Source: Sphaeroforma sirkka (taxonomy: Eukaryota; Opisthokonta; Ichthyosporea; Ichthyophonida). From it: a stretch of DNA of 30,000 nt. The position numbers and the translations under genes were made by a program. The notes beneath the pieces are model-generated. The model had not been told where the DNA came from, ran no database searches, and saw nothing but the letters and a program-made list of their open reading frames with translations. The stretch's first letter is position 1. Each line of letters begins with the position of its first letter. The stretch lies in NCBI GenBank assembly GCA_001586965.3, contig LUCW03000149.1, positions 107,501 through 137,500 on the forward strand. The letters run 5' to 3'. Positions 1 through 13,700 of the stretch are shown one piece after another.

Positions 1-115
1 TTGCAGCGGCGACCCAGCGTGTTCCCACAGCTACCACCAGTACTTCCTCGTTGGCCGGCAACTGGTGTGTCCAGTCCGCGTTACCAGCCCATGCATTAAA
101 GATCTTGCATTGTAT
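1..115 (-). CDS. WDHD1: WDHD1 exon 15, cut by the window edge
   Basis: Residues 588-625 plus one base. IQCKIFNAWAGNADWTHQLP then NEEVLVVAVGTRWVAAA matches LHCLHFSSWDSSKEWIIDLPQNEDIEAICLGQGWAAAAT. The acceptor ACGCAG| was preferred to an in-frame AG 12 nt later because it keeps the IQCKIF segment. Confidence 0.9.
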   Translation of the reverse strand, partial: MQCKIFNAWAGNADWTHQLPANEEVLVVAVGTRWVAAA

Positions 116-206
116 CTGCGTATGATGTGTATACAGATCCAATGCAGCATGAGAGGCGAGGAATTGATCTAGTAAGCCGAACGATAGAATACACAGACAC
201 ACACAA

Positions 207-240
<34 letters not shown>

Positions 241-1686
241 GTATACATATATATATATATATATAATATAATACTCACATTATCTCGTATGTTTACAAAG
301 ACATAGCAGCCTCAGTTTAACATATACCGATGGGCCGAAAGTGGTTGTTTTGGGTTTTGGTATTGTATGGTACTGAACCCAATACTCGCACAAAAATCTA
401 TTATGTGACCACAGGCAAAACATCGGCAGTAGTTCAGCACAAACCAACAAAAACTTCCCCCAAGTTGATTTTAAAAATAAACCAACGGCAGACAAGACCA
501 ATAAAGAAACCCTCCCCCGATGTAATCCCATATATGAACCAGCGGTAGATGAACCCGTACCGTCGAGGGTGACTTCTTGCGCATGGGGGACGCTAACACG
601 GCTGCAGTCATATTGACTGCCCCCATGGTGAAGCCATACTGATCCACAATCTTGATATTGGAGTGCTCGGTCGAATCCGCGAATTCCTGACGTATGGGGT
701 AGTGGTATATCAAATGGCTTAGATATGACGTATGGGGTAGAGGTATATCAAATGGCTTAGATATGACGTATGGGGTAGTGGTATATCAAATGGCTTAGAT
801 ATGACGTATGGGGTAGTGGTATATCAAATGGCTTAGATATGACGCATGGTGTAGTGGTATATCAAATGGCTTAGATATGACGTATGGGGTAGTGGTATAT
901 CAAATGGCTTAGATATGACGTATGGTGTAGTGGTATATCAAATGGCTTAGATATGACGCATGGTGTAGTGGTATATCAAATGGCTTTAAATATGACGTAT
1001 GGGGTAGTGGTATATCAAATGGCTTAGATATGACGTATGGTGTAGTGGTATATCAAATGGCTTAGAAATGACGTATGGGGTAGTGGTATATCAAATGGCT
1101 TAGATATGACGTCGTGGTCAAACGGGTTGGAATTAGACGTAGATATTTATCATCCGGTTAGTTGTAGATATAGTGGGCACGGTTATGAATGTACTTGTGA
1201 GTCCTAAAGCCCCGGTTAGTACTGGGGTGCACAGGTGCGTCGATGGGGTACAAGAGACTAGTTATGACTGACGCTTGAACCTATATAGCAGCTATTATCA
1301 ATTCACACCAGAATAAGATTGTCAGCCTTGATAGACACCACAGCCAGTACGAAAACAATCCAGAAGCTCACACTCACACATACAATATATATATATATAT
1401 AATATATAATATATATTATACATACATACACACACAAAGACACCTACATATATATATATATTTATATACATATTTATATAAATATATATATATAGATAGA
1501 TACATACATATACATATATATATATATTAACACTATGTTAGCTCTGAGTTGAAGATCATCTGCAGGCGCAGTCTCCACGATCATGCGTCCTCCTTTCATA
1601 CGGTATATTCCTTCACAAACAGTCTCGTTTGCGATACACATATATACATATTTACATATATATACATGCGCGCACACACACACTCA

Positions 1687-1743
<57 letters not shown>

Positions 1744-4700
1744 AAACACACAACTTACGATGTCTACCGAGGCATAGTCCTCCTCTACGCGGCTGACTAT
1801 GCTGGCATCCATATTCCAGCACAAGAAGCGGCGCTTAGACGCGTCTGGCTCTACTTGTGAACTGGGTTGGAAAGGCTCTTGCTGCAGGCCTAGAGGTCAG
1901 ACACAAAATTGAAGGTATAGTTAAAGTAAAAGTATTTACACTTATGTATGTGCAAACTATGCTCGTTTACTCGTTCATGTAAAATTATTTACATCACTAA
2001 CACTCAAGTGTAGACTATACAAGTATACTAGTTGGCAAGGGATCTAGCTGCAGGCCTGGAGAGTGAGGGAGAGAATGAAAGTGTACTCGAAGTAGGTATA
2101 AATATACCCCTCAAATACATGATACACACTATACTTGTGTACCATGATTGAGGGGTTCATAGTATGCTCTCGAAGAGTGACAGATGAGTTTGCGGATACA
2201 AATTGAATGTGTAATTTAGTCCCCAGATACGTGTGTATATATACTCTTGACAAGACTCGTATACACATAATTTATATTAACAAGACTCATATAAACATAA
2301 TTTATATTAACAAGACTCGTATACACAATTCATATACGCATGAGCTCACCTAGTAGCTGTGCCAGGTGACTGGCCGTTCACATATCATGTACACAATCTA
2401 TGAATAAGAGCAGCAATCATGCAAATCCTTTGTAAACAGATTCAAAAACATACGCATATATATATATATATAGATATACACACACACACTCACTCACTCA
2501 CTCACTCACTCACTCACACACTCACACGCACACGCACACACATACACACACACTCACGTACACACTCACTCACGTACACACACATATATTCCATTACAAA
2601 CACATGCGCATGTCCGTACCTTGCAGCTTCTTGACTGTTTCCTCGACTGTCTCTGCCACGTGCACGGTGACTGGCGGTGCGTGGTCTCTCTTGTGGTGCC
2701 GTTCCTCAACCACATCAGGTATGTCGTCCAGGCCATCAACCTCAAACATGGCATCTGATGTGATAAGATATTAGTGTGGTGAGATATTAGTGATGAGATA
2801 TTAGTGTGGTGAGATTTAAGTGTAGTAAGATATTAGTGTACTGAGATATTAGTGTGGTAACCTTAGAAAGATATTAGTGTGGTATGATTATAGTGTGGTG
2901 AGACAATAGTGTGATGAGATATTAGTGTGGTGAGATATTAGTATGAAGAGATATTAATGTGGTGAGATATTAGTGTGGTGAGATATTAGTGTGGTGATAT
3001 ATTAGTGTGGTGACATATGAGTGTGATGAGGTGTGAGTGTGGTCAGATATTAACGTGGTGAGATATGAGTGTGATGAGATATTAGTGTGGTGAGATAACA
3101 GTGTGATGAGATAATAGTATGATGAGATATAGGTTTGGTGAGATTTTAGTGCAATGAGATATTAGTGTGGTGAGAATCAAGTGTGGTGAGATATTAGTGT
3201 GATGAGATAATAAATTCGATGAGATATTGGTGTGGTGAGATATAAGTACGGTGAGATATGAGTGTGTTGAGATACTAGTGTGGTGAGATATTAGTGTGGT
3301 GAGATAATAAGTTTGGTGAGATATGAGTGTGAAGAGGTATCAGTGTGGTGAGATACTATTGTGATGAGATACTAGTGTGGTGAGATATTAGTATGAAGAG
3401 AAATTAATGTAGTGAGATATTAGTTTGGTGATATATTAGTGTGAAGAGGTATGAATGTGGTGACATATTAGTGTGGTGACATATTAGTGTGGTGACATAT
3501 GAAGTGCGATGAGATATGAAGTGTGGTCAGATATATTAGCGTGGTGAGAGATATGAGTGTGATGAAATATTAGTGTGGTGAGATAACAGTGTGATGAGAC
3601 AATAGTAGGATGAGATATAGGTTTGGTGAGATTTTAGCGTGAAGAAGTATCAGTGTAGTGAGATACTATTGTGGTGAGACATTAGTCTGGTGATATATTA
3701 GTGTGGTGAGATATTGAGTGTGGTGAGATATTAGTGTGAAGAGATATTAGTGTGGTGAGATATTAGTTTGGTGAGATATTAGTGTGAAGAGGTATGAATG
3801 TGGTGACATATTAGTGTGGTGACATATTAGTGTGGTGACATATGAGTGCGATGAGATATGAGTTTGGTCAGATATTAGCGTGGTGAGATATGAGTGTGAT
3901 GAAATATTAGTGTGGTGAATAACAGTGTGATAGAGACAATAGTAGAGATGAGATATAGGTTTGGTGAGATTTTAGCGTGAAGAGGTATTAGTGTGGTGAG
4001 ATATTAGTGTTGTGAGATATTAGTGTGGTGAGATAATAGTGTGATGAGATAATAAGTTCGATGAGATATTGGTGTGGTGAGATATAAGTGCGGTGAGATA
4101 TGAGTGTGGTGAGATATGAGTGTGGTGAGATATTAGTTTGGTGAGATAATAGTATGATGAGAGATATAGGTTTGGTAGAATTTTAGTACGATGAGATACT
4201 ATTGTGATGAGATAATAGTGTAGTGAGATATTATTTTAGTGAGTGAGATATTAGTATGAAGAAGAAATTAATGTGGTGATATATTAGTGTGGTGATATAT
4301 TAGTGTAGTGAGATATGAGTGTGATGAATTGAAGTGTGGTGAGATATTAGTGTGAAGAGATATTAGTGTGGTGAGATGTTAGTGTGGTGTGATATTAGTG
4401 TGGTGAGATATGAGTGTGGTGAGATATTAGTGTGGTGAGATATTAGTATCGTGAGGTAATAGTATGATGATATATAGGTTTGGTGAGATATGAGTGTGGT
4501 GAGATATGAGTGTGGTGAGATATTAGTTTGGTGAGATAATAGTATGATGAGATATAGGTTTGGTGAGATTTTAGTGCGATGAGATACTATTGTGATGAGA
4601 TAATAGTGTAGTGAGATATTATTTTAGTGAGATATTAGTATGAAGAGAAATTAATGTGGTGAGATATTAGTGTGGTGATATATTAGTGTAGTGAGATATG

Positions 4701-7700
4701 AGTGTGATGAGATTGAAGTGTGGTGAGATATTAGTGTGAAGAGATATTAGTGTGGTGAGATGTTAGTGTGGTGTGATATTAGTGTGGTGAGAGATATGAG
4801 TGTGGTGAGATATTAGTGTGGTGAGATATTAGTATCGTGAGTAATAGTATGATGATATATAGGTTTGGTGAGATATGAGTGTGGTGAGATATTAGTGTGA
4901 TGAGATAATAGTGTGGTGAGATTCAAGTGTGGCGAGATATTAGTGTTATGAGATAATAAGTTCGATGAGATATTGGTGTGGTGAGATATAAGTACGGTGA
5001 GATATGAGAGTGGTGAGATATGAGTGTGATGAGATATGAGTGTGGTGAGATACTAGTGTGGTGAGATATTAGTGTGGTGAGAATCAAGTGTGGCGAGATA
5101 TTAGTGTGATGAGATAATAAGTTCGATGAGATATTGGTGGTGTGATGAGATATAAGTACGGTGAGAGATATGAGAGTGGTGAGATATGAGTGTGATGAGA
5201 TATGAGTGTGGTGAGATACTAGTGTGGTGAGATATTAGTGTGGTGAGATAATAAGTATGGTGAGATATGAGGTGTGTGAAGAGGTATCAGTGTGGTGAAT
5301 ACTATTGTGATGAGATACTAGTGTGGTGAGATACTAGTGTAGTGAGATATTAGTGTGGTGAGAGATAATAAGTATGGTGGAGAGATATGAAGAGTGTGAA
5401 GAGGTATCAGTGTGGTGAGATACTATTGTGATGAGATACTAGTGTGGTGAGATACTAGTGTGGTGATATATTAGTGTGGTGAGATAGGAGTGTGGTGAGA
5501 TATTAGTGTGGTGAGATAACAGTGTGATGAGATAATAGTATGATGAGATAATAGTATGATGAGATATAGGTTTGGTGAGATATTAGTGTGGTGAGATATT
5601 AGTGTGGTGAGATACGAGTGTGGTGAGATATAATTGTAGTGAGATATGAGTGTGGAGAGATATTGGTATTGTGAGATATATGAGCATGGTGAGATATAGT
5701 ATATATTGAGATATGAGTGTGGTGAGATTTTAGTGCGTACGATGAGATATTAGTTTGGTGAGATATTAGTTTGGTGAGATATAGAGTGTGAAGAGGTATC
5801 AGTGTGTGGTGAGATACTATTGTGATGAGATAATAGTGTGGTGATATATTAGTGTGGTGAGATTGAAGTGTGGTGAGATATTAGTGTGGTGAGATATTGG
5901 TATTATAGGATATGAAGCATGGTGAGATATATGAGTATATTGAGATATGAAGTGTGGTGAGATATTAGTGTGGTGAGATATTGGTATTATAGGATATGAG
6001 CATGGTGAGATATGAGTGTATTGAGATATGAGTGTGGTGAGATATAAGTGCGGTGAGATATGAGTGTGGTGAGAGATATGAAGTGTGGTGAGATTTTGAA
6101 TTTGGTGAGATAATAGTATGATGAGATATAGGTTTGGTGAGAGATTTTAGTGCGATGAGAGATACTATTGTGATGAGATAATAGTGTAGTGTGAGATATT
6201 AGTTTAGTGAGAGATATTAGCATGAAGAAGATATTAATGTGGTGAGATATTAGTGTGGTGATATATTAGTGTAGTGAGATATATGAGTGTGAGAGATTGA
6301 AGTGTGGTGAGATATTAGTGTGTGAATAGATATTAGTGTGGTGAGATGTTAGTGTGGTGTGATATTAGTGTGGTGAGATATGAGTGTGGTGAGATATCAG
6401 TGTGGTGAGATATAAAAGTATGGTGAGATATGAGTGTGAAGAAGAGGTATCAGTGTGGTGAGATACTATTGTGATAGAGATACTAGTGTGGTGAGATACT
6501 ATTGTGATGAGATACTAGTGTGGTGAGATATTAGTGTGGTGAGATATTAGTATCGTGAGGAGTAATAGTATGATGATATATAGGTTTGGTGAGATATATG
6601 AGTGTGGTGAGAGATATTAGTGTGATGAGATAATAATGTGGTGAGAATTCAAGTGTGGCGAGATATTAGTGTTATGAGATAATAAGTTCAATGAGATATT
6701 GGTGTGGTGGTGAGATATAAGTACGGTGTGAGAATATGAGAGTGGTGAGATATGAGTGTGATGAGATATGAGTGTGGTGAGATACTAGTGTGGTGAGAGA
6801 TATTAGTGTGGTGAGAGATAATAAGTATGGTGAGATATGAGTGTGAAGAGGTATCAGTGTGGTGAGATACTATTGTGATGAGATACTAGTGTGGTGATAT
6901 ATTAGTGTGGTGTGGTGAGATTGAAGTGTGGTGAGAGATATTGAGTGTGGTGATATATTGAGTGTAGTGAGATATGAAGTGTGATGAGGATTGAAAGTGT
7001 GGTGAGATATTAGTGTGAAGAAGAAGATATTAGTGTGGTGAAGATGTTGAGTGTTGTGTGATATTAATGGGTGTGATATAGTGTGGTGAGATATTAGTGT
7101 GGTGAGATATTAGTGTGGTGAGATAATAAAGTATGGTGAGAGATATGAGTGTGAAGAGTATCAGTGTGGTGAGATACTAGTGTGATGAGATACTAGTGTG
7201 GTGAGATACTATTGTGATGAGATACTAGTGTGGTGAGATATTAGTGTGGTGAGATATTAGTATCGTGAGGTAATAGTATGATGATATATAGGTTTGGTGA
7301 GATATGAGTGTGGTGAGATATTAGTGTGATGAGATAATAGTGTGGTGAGATTCAAGTGTGGCGAGATATTAGTGTTATGAGATAATAAGTTCGATGAGAG
7401 ATATTGGTGTGGTGAAGATATAAGTACGGTGAGATATGAGTGTGGTGAGATATTAGTGTGATGAGATAATAGTGTGGTGAGATTCAAGTGTGGCGAGATA
7501 TTAGTGTTATGAGATAATAAGTTCGATGAGATATTGGTGTGGTGAGATATAAGTACGGTGAGATATGAAGTGGTGAGAGATATGATGTGTGATGATGAGA
7601 TATGAGTGTGGTGAGATACTAGTGTGGTGAGATATTAGTGTGGTGAGAATCCAAGTGTGGCGAGAATATTAGTGTGATAGAGATAATAAGTTCGATGAGA

Positions 7701-10700
7701 TATTGGTGTGATGAGATATAAGTACGGTGAGATATGAGAGTGGTAAGATATGAGTGTGATGAGATATGAGTGTGGTGAGATACTAGTGTGGTGAGATATT
7801 AGTGTGGTGAGATAATAAGTATGGTGAGATATGAGTGTGAAGAGAGAGGTATCAGTGTGGTGAGATACTATTGTGATGAGATACTAGTGTGGTGAGATAC
7901 TAGTGTGGTGAGATATTAGTGTGGTGAGATAATAAGTATGGTGAGATATGAGTGTGAAGAGGTATCAGTGTGGTGAGATACTATTGTGATGAGATACTAG
8001 TGTGGTGAGATACTAGTGTGGTGATATATTAGTGTGGTGAGATAGGAGTGTGGTGAGATATTAGTGTGGTGAGATATTAGTGTGGTGAGATACGAGTGTG
8101 GTGAGATATAATTGTAGTGAGATATGAGTGTGGTGAGATATTGGTATTGTGAGATATGAGCATGGTGAGATATGAGTATATTGAGATATGAGTGTGGTGA
8201 GATTTTAGTGCGATGAGATATTAGTGTGGTGAGATATTAGTTTGGTGAGATATGAGTGTGAAGAGGTATCAGTGTGGTGAGATACTATTGTGATGAGATA
8301 ATAGTGTGGTGATATATTAGTGTGGTGAGATTGAAGTGTGGTGAGATATTAGTGTGGTGAGATATGAGTGTGGTGAGTTATTAGTGTGGTGAGATATTGG
8401 TATTATAGGATATGAGCATGGTGAGATATGAGTGTATTGAGATATGAGTGTGGTGAGATATTAGTGTGGTGAGATATTGGTATTATAGGATATGAGCATG
8501 GTGAGATATTATTGTAGTGAGATATGAGTGTGGTGAGATATTAGTGTGGTGAGATAACAGTGTGATGAGATAATAGTATGATGAGATATAGGTTTGGTGA
8601 GATTTTAATTATTAGTGTGGTGAGATATTAGTTTGGTGAGATATGAGTGTGAAGAGGTATCAGTGTGGTGAGATACTATGTTGTGAGATAATAATGTGGT
8701 GATATATTAGTGTGGTGAGATATGAGTGTGGTGAGAATGAATTGTGGTGAAATATTAGTGTGGTGAGATATTAGTGTGGTGTGATATTAGTGTGGTGAGA
8801 TATGAGTGTGGTGAGATATTAGTGTGGTGAGATATTAGTATTGTGAGATATGAAGCATGGTGGTGAGATATGAGTGTATTGAGATATGAGAGTGTGGTGA
8901 GATATTAATGTGGTGAGATATGAGTGTGGTGAGATAGAGAAGTGTGGTGTGAGATATTATTGTAGTGAGATATGAGTGTGGTGAGATATTAGTGCGGTGA
9001 GATAACAGTGCGATGAGATAATAGTATGACGAGATATAGGTTTGCTGAGATTTTAGTGCGATGAGATATTTGTGTGGTGAGATATTAGTTTGGTGAGATA
9101 TTAGTGTGAAGAGGTATCAGTGTGGTGAGATACTATTGTGAAGAGATATTAATGTGGTGAGATTTTAGTGTGGTGAGATATGAGTATGGTGAGATTGAAG
9201 TGTGGTGAGATATTAGTGTGAAAGAGATATTGAGTGTGGTGAGATATTAATGTGGTGAGATATTCGTGTGGTGAGATACGAGTGTGGTGAGATATTATTG
9301 TAGTGAGATATATGAGTGTGTGAGAGAATATTAGTGTGGTGAGATCTTAGTGTGATGAGATAATAGTATATTGAGATATAGGTTTGCTGAGATTTTAGTG
9401 CGATGAGATATTTGTGTGGTGAGATATTAGTTTGGTGAGATATTAGTGTGAAGAGGTATCAGTGTGGTGAGAATACTATTGTGAAGAGATATTAATGTGG
9501 TGAGAATTTGAGTGTGGTGAGATATGAGTATGGTGAGATTGAAGTGTGGTGAGATATTAGTGTGAAGAGATATTAGTGTGGTGAGATATTAGTGTGGTGG
9601 GATATTAGTGTGGTGAGATATGAGTGTGGTGAGATATTCGTGTGGTGAGAAATTAGTATTGTGAGATATGAGCATGCTGAGATATGAGTGTATTGAGATA
9701 CGAGTGTGGTGAGATATTAGTGTGGTGAGATATTAGTGTGGTGAGATAAAAGTGTGGTGAGATATTAGTGTGGTGAGATATTAGTATGAAGAGATAACAA
9801 TGTGGTGAGATATTAGTGTGGTGAGATATTAGCGTGTTGAGATATTAGTGTGGTGAGATATTAGTGTGAAGAGATATTAGTGTGGTGAGATATGAGTGTG
9901 GTGAGATATTAGTGTGGTAAGATATTAGTATTGTGAGATATTTGTGTGATGAGATACAAGTGTGGTGACATATTAGTGTGGTGACATATTAGTGTGGTGA
10001 GATAATAGTGTGGTGATATATTAGTGTGGTGAGATACGAGTGTGGTGAGATTGAAGTGTTGTGAGATATTAGTGTGAAGAGATATTAGTGTGGTGAGAAT
10101 CAAGTGTGGTGAGATAATAATGTGGTGAGATATTAGTGTGGTGAGATATAAGTGCGGTGAGATATGAGCGTGGTGAGATATGTGTGTGGTGAGATATGAG
10201 TGTGGTGAAATATTAGTGTGGTGATATAATAGTATGATGAAGATATAGGTTTGGTGAGATTTTAGTGCGATGAGATATTAGTGAGGTGAGATATTAGTGT
10301 GGTGAGATACGAGTGTGGTGAGATATTATTGTAGTGAGATATGAGTGTGGTGAGATATTAGTGCGGTGAGATAACAGTGCGATGAGATAATAGTATCATG
10401 AGATATAGGTTTGCTGAGATTTTAGTGCGATGAGATAATAGTGTGGTGAGATATTAGTTTGGTGAGATATTAGTGTGAAGAGGTATCAGTGTGGTGAGAT
10501 ACTATTGTGATGAGATAATAGTGTGGTGATATATTAGTGTGGTGAGAGATATGAGTGTGGTGAGAGATATTAGTGTGGTGAGAGTTACGAGTGTGGTGAG
10601 ATATTAGTGTGGTGAGTTACGAGTGTGATGAGATTGAAGTGTGGTGAGATATTAGTGTGAAGAGATATTAGTGTGGTGAGATATTAGTGTGGTGTGATAT

Positions 10701-13700
10701 TAGTGTGGTGAGATATTAGTATTGTGAGATATTTGTGTGATGAGATACGAGTGTGGTGAGATAACAGTGTGGTGAGATACGAAGTGTGGTGAGATATATA
10801 TTAGTGTGGTGAGATATATGAGTGTGGTGAGAAATATTAGTATGTGTGGTGAGATAACAGTGTGATGAGATAATAGTATGATGAGATATAGGTTTGGTGA
10901 GATTTTAGTTATTAGTCTGGTGAGATATTAGTTTGGTGAGATATGAGTGTGAAGAGGTATCAGTGTGGTGAGATACTATGTTGTGAGAGATAATAATGTG
11001 GTGATATATTATTGAGTGTGGTGAAGATATGAAGTGTGGTGAATTGAATTGTGGTGAGATATTAGTGTGAAGAGATATTAGTGTGGTAAGATAGTAGTGT
11101 GGTGTGATATTAGTGTGGTGAGATATAGTAGTGTGTGAGATATGAGCATGGTGAGATATGAGTGTGGTGAGATATTAGTATGAAGAGATATTAATGTGGT
11201 GAGATTTTAGTGCGGTGAGATATGAGCGTGGTGAGATATGAGTGTGGTGAGATATGAGTGTGGTGAGATATTAGTGTGGTAGAGAGACAATAGTAGAGAT
11301 GAGATATAGGTTTGGTGAATTTTAGCGTGAAAGAGGTATAAAGTGTGGTGAGATACTATTGTAATGAGATAATAGTGTGATGAGATATTAGTGTGGTGAG
11401 ACAATAGTAGGATGAGATATAGGTTTGGTGAGATTTTAGCGTGAAGAGGTATTAGTGTGGTGAGATTCTATTGTAATGAGATAATAGTGTGATGAGATAT
11501 TAGTGTGGTGAGAATCAAGTGTGGTGCGACATAAGTGCGGTGAGATATCAGCGTGGTGAGATGAGTGTGGTGAGATCTTAGTGCGGTGAGATATTAGTGT
11601 GGTGAGATATTATTGTAGTGAGATATGAGTGTGGTGAGATATTAGTGTGGTGAGATAACAGTGTGATGAGAGATAATAGTATGATGAGAATAATATGATG
11701 AGATATATAGGTTTGGTGAATTTTACTGCGATGAGATATGAGTGTTGTGAGATATTAGTATGAAGAGATATTAATGTGGTGAGATTTTAGTGTGGTGATA
11801 TATTAGTGTGGTGAGATACGAGTGTGGTGAGATTGAAGTGTGGTGAGATATTAGTGTGAAGAGATATTAGTGTGGTGAGATATTAGTATGGTGTGATATT
11901 AGTGTGGTGAGATATGAGTGTGGTGAGATATTAGTGTGGTGAGATACGAAAGTGTGGTGACATATATGAGTGTGATGAGAGATATGAAGTGTGGTCAGAT
12001 ATTAGCGTGGTGAGAATATAAAGTGTGATGAGATATTAGTGTGGTGAGAATAACAGTGTGATAGAGACAATAGTAGAGATGAGAATATAGAGTTTAGTGA
12101 ATTATAGCGTGATGAGATATTAGTGTGGTGAGAATCAAATGTGGTGAGATAATAGTGTGATGAGATGTTAGTGTGATGAGATAATAAGTTCGATGAGATA
12201 TTGGTGTGGTGAGAAATAAGTGCGGTGAGATATGAGCGTGGTGAGAATATGAAGTGTGGTGAGATATATGAGTGTGGTGAGATATTAGTGTGGTGAGATA
12301 ATAGTATGATGAGATATAGGTTTGGTGAGATTTTAGTGCGATGAGATATTAGTGAGGTGAGATATTAGTTTGGTGAGATATTAATGTGAAGAGGTATCAA
12401 TGTGGTGAGATACTAATGTGATGAGATAATAGTGTGGTGAGATATTAGTATGAAGAGCAATCAATGTGGTGTGATATTAGTGTGGTGCTATATTAAGTGT
12501 GGTGAGATATGAGTGTGGTGAGATTGAAGTGTGGTGAGATATTAGTGTGAAGAGATATCAGTGTGGTGAGATATTAGTGTGGTGTGATATTAGTGTGGTG
12601 AGATATGAGTGTGGTGAGATATTAGTGTGGTGAGATATTAGTATTGTGAGATATGAGCATGGTGAGATATGAGTGTACTGAGATATTAGTGTGGTGAGAT
12701 ATTAGTGTGGTGAGATATTAGTGTGGTGAGATATGAGTGTGGTCAGATTTAAGTGTGGTGAGATATTTGTGTGAAGAGATATTAGTGTGGTGAGATATTA
12801 GTGTGGTGAGATATTAGTGTGGTGATATATTAGTGTGGTGAGATTGAAGTGTGGTGAGATATTAGTGTTGTGAGATATTAGTGTGGTGAGATAATAGTGT
12901 GATGAGATATTAGTGTGGTGAGAATCAAGTGTGGTGAGATAATAGTGTGGTGAGATATTAGTGTGATGAGATAATAAGTTCGATGAGATATTGGTGTGGT
13001 GAGATATAAGTGCGGTGAGATATGAGCGTGGTGAGATATGAGTGTGGTGAGATAATAGTATGATGAGATATAGGTTTGGTGAGATTTCAGTGCGATGAGA
13101 TATTAGTGTGGTGAGATATGAGTGTGGTGAGATATTAGTGTGGAGAGATATTAGTGTGGTGAGATATTGTTGTAGTGAGATATTATTGTAGTCAGATATG
13201 AGTGTGGTGAGATATTAGTGTGGTGAGATATTAGTGTGGTGAGATTCTAGTGCAATGAGATAATAAGTTCGATGAGATATTAATCTGTGGTAGGCTATGC
13301 ATTGTCTGCCTCTCATCACCATAGAGTGTAGCTCAATAGCCGGGACACACACCGTTATCCAGTCAACATTTAATTCATCGCACTAATTCACACTAAAAAC
13401 ACTAACGCAACACCACTCCACCACTCACCATCATTCAGCTCATGTAGCACGCCATCTCCAGGAGCACCCGCGGCATCCGCAGGAGCGCCCGTGGGATCTG
13501 TGTCTGTGGCAGACATTTCGGGTAGCTTGTTCTTTCGCTTTAACACTCTCTTGCGGGGCGTACCTGGTTCATCGTCTTCTCGTGGCTGTAGTGATCAGGG
13601 TGTGAGTTGAGTATGGTATGCAACGCGTGTGGATGGTGAGTCAGCCGTTACCAACACATACAGCGTGAAGATACTTGGTCTATATGAAACGGTACAGGGT

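Noticed and set aside
687..1112. Possible CRISPR array, because of regular 38-bp repeats
   Set aside because: Units are contiguous with no variable spacers, the DNA is eukaryotic, and the array lies in an intron.
1549..1640. Minus-strand candidate exon with frame ETVCEGIYRMKGGRMIVETA
   Set aside because: It lies between WDHD1 exons 13 and 14, which already join in phase and are continuous against the family sequence. Inserting it would break the alignment. It may be chance coding-like sequence.
5987..11404. Minus-strand open frames of 65-78 codons with His/Thr/Leu/Ser repeats (HTNISPHSYL-type)
   Set aside because: They are translations of the 16-bp minisatellite, which returns to frame every 48 bp. 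Their boundaries follow indels in the array, they sit inside a spliced intron, and they show no family resemblance.
13370..13420. CACTAA repeats on the plus strand beside the minisatellite, seen as an inverted piece of the array
   Set aside because: Only three short degenerate matches (CACTAATTC, CACTAAAAA, CACTAACG); too little to claim an inversion.
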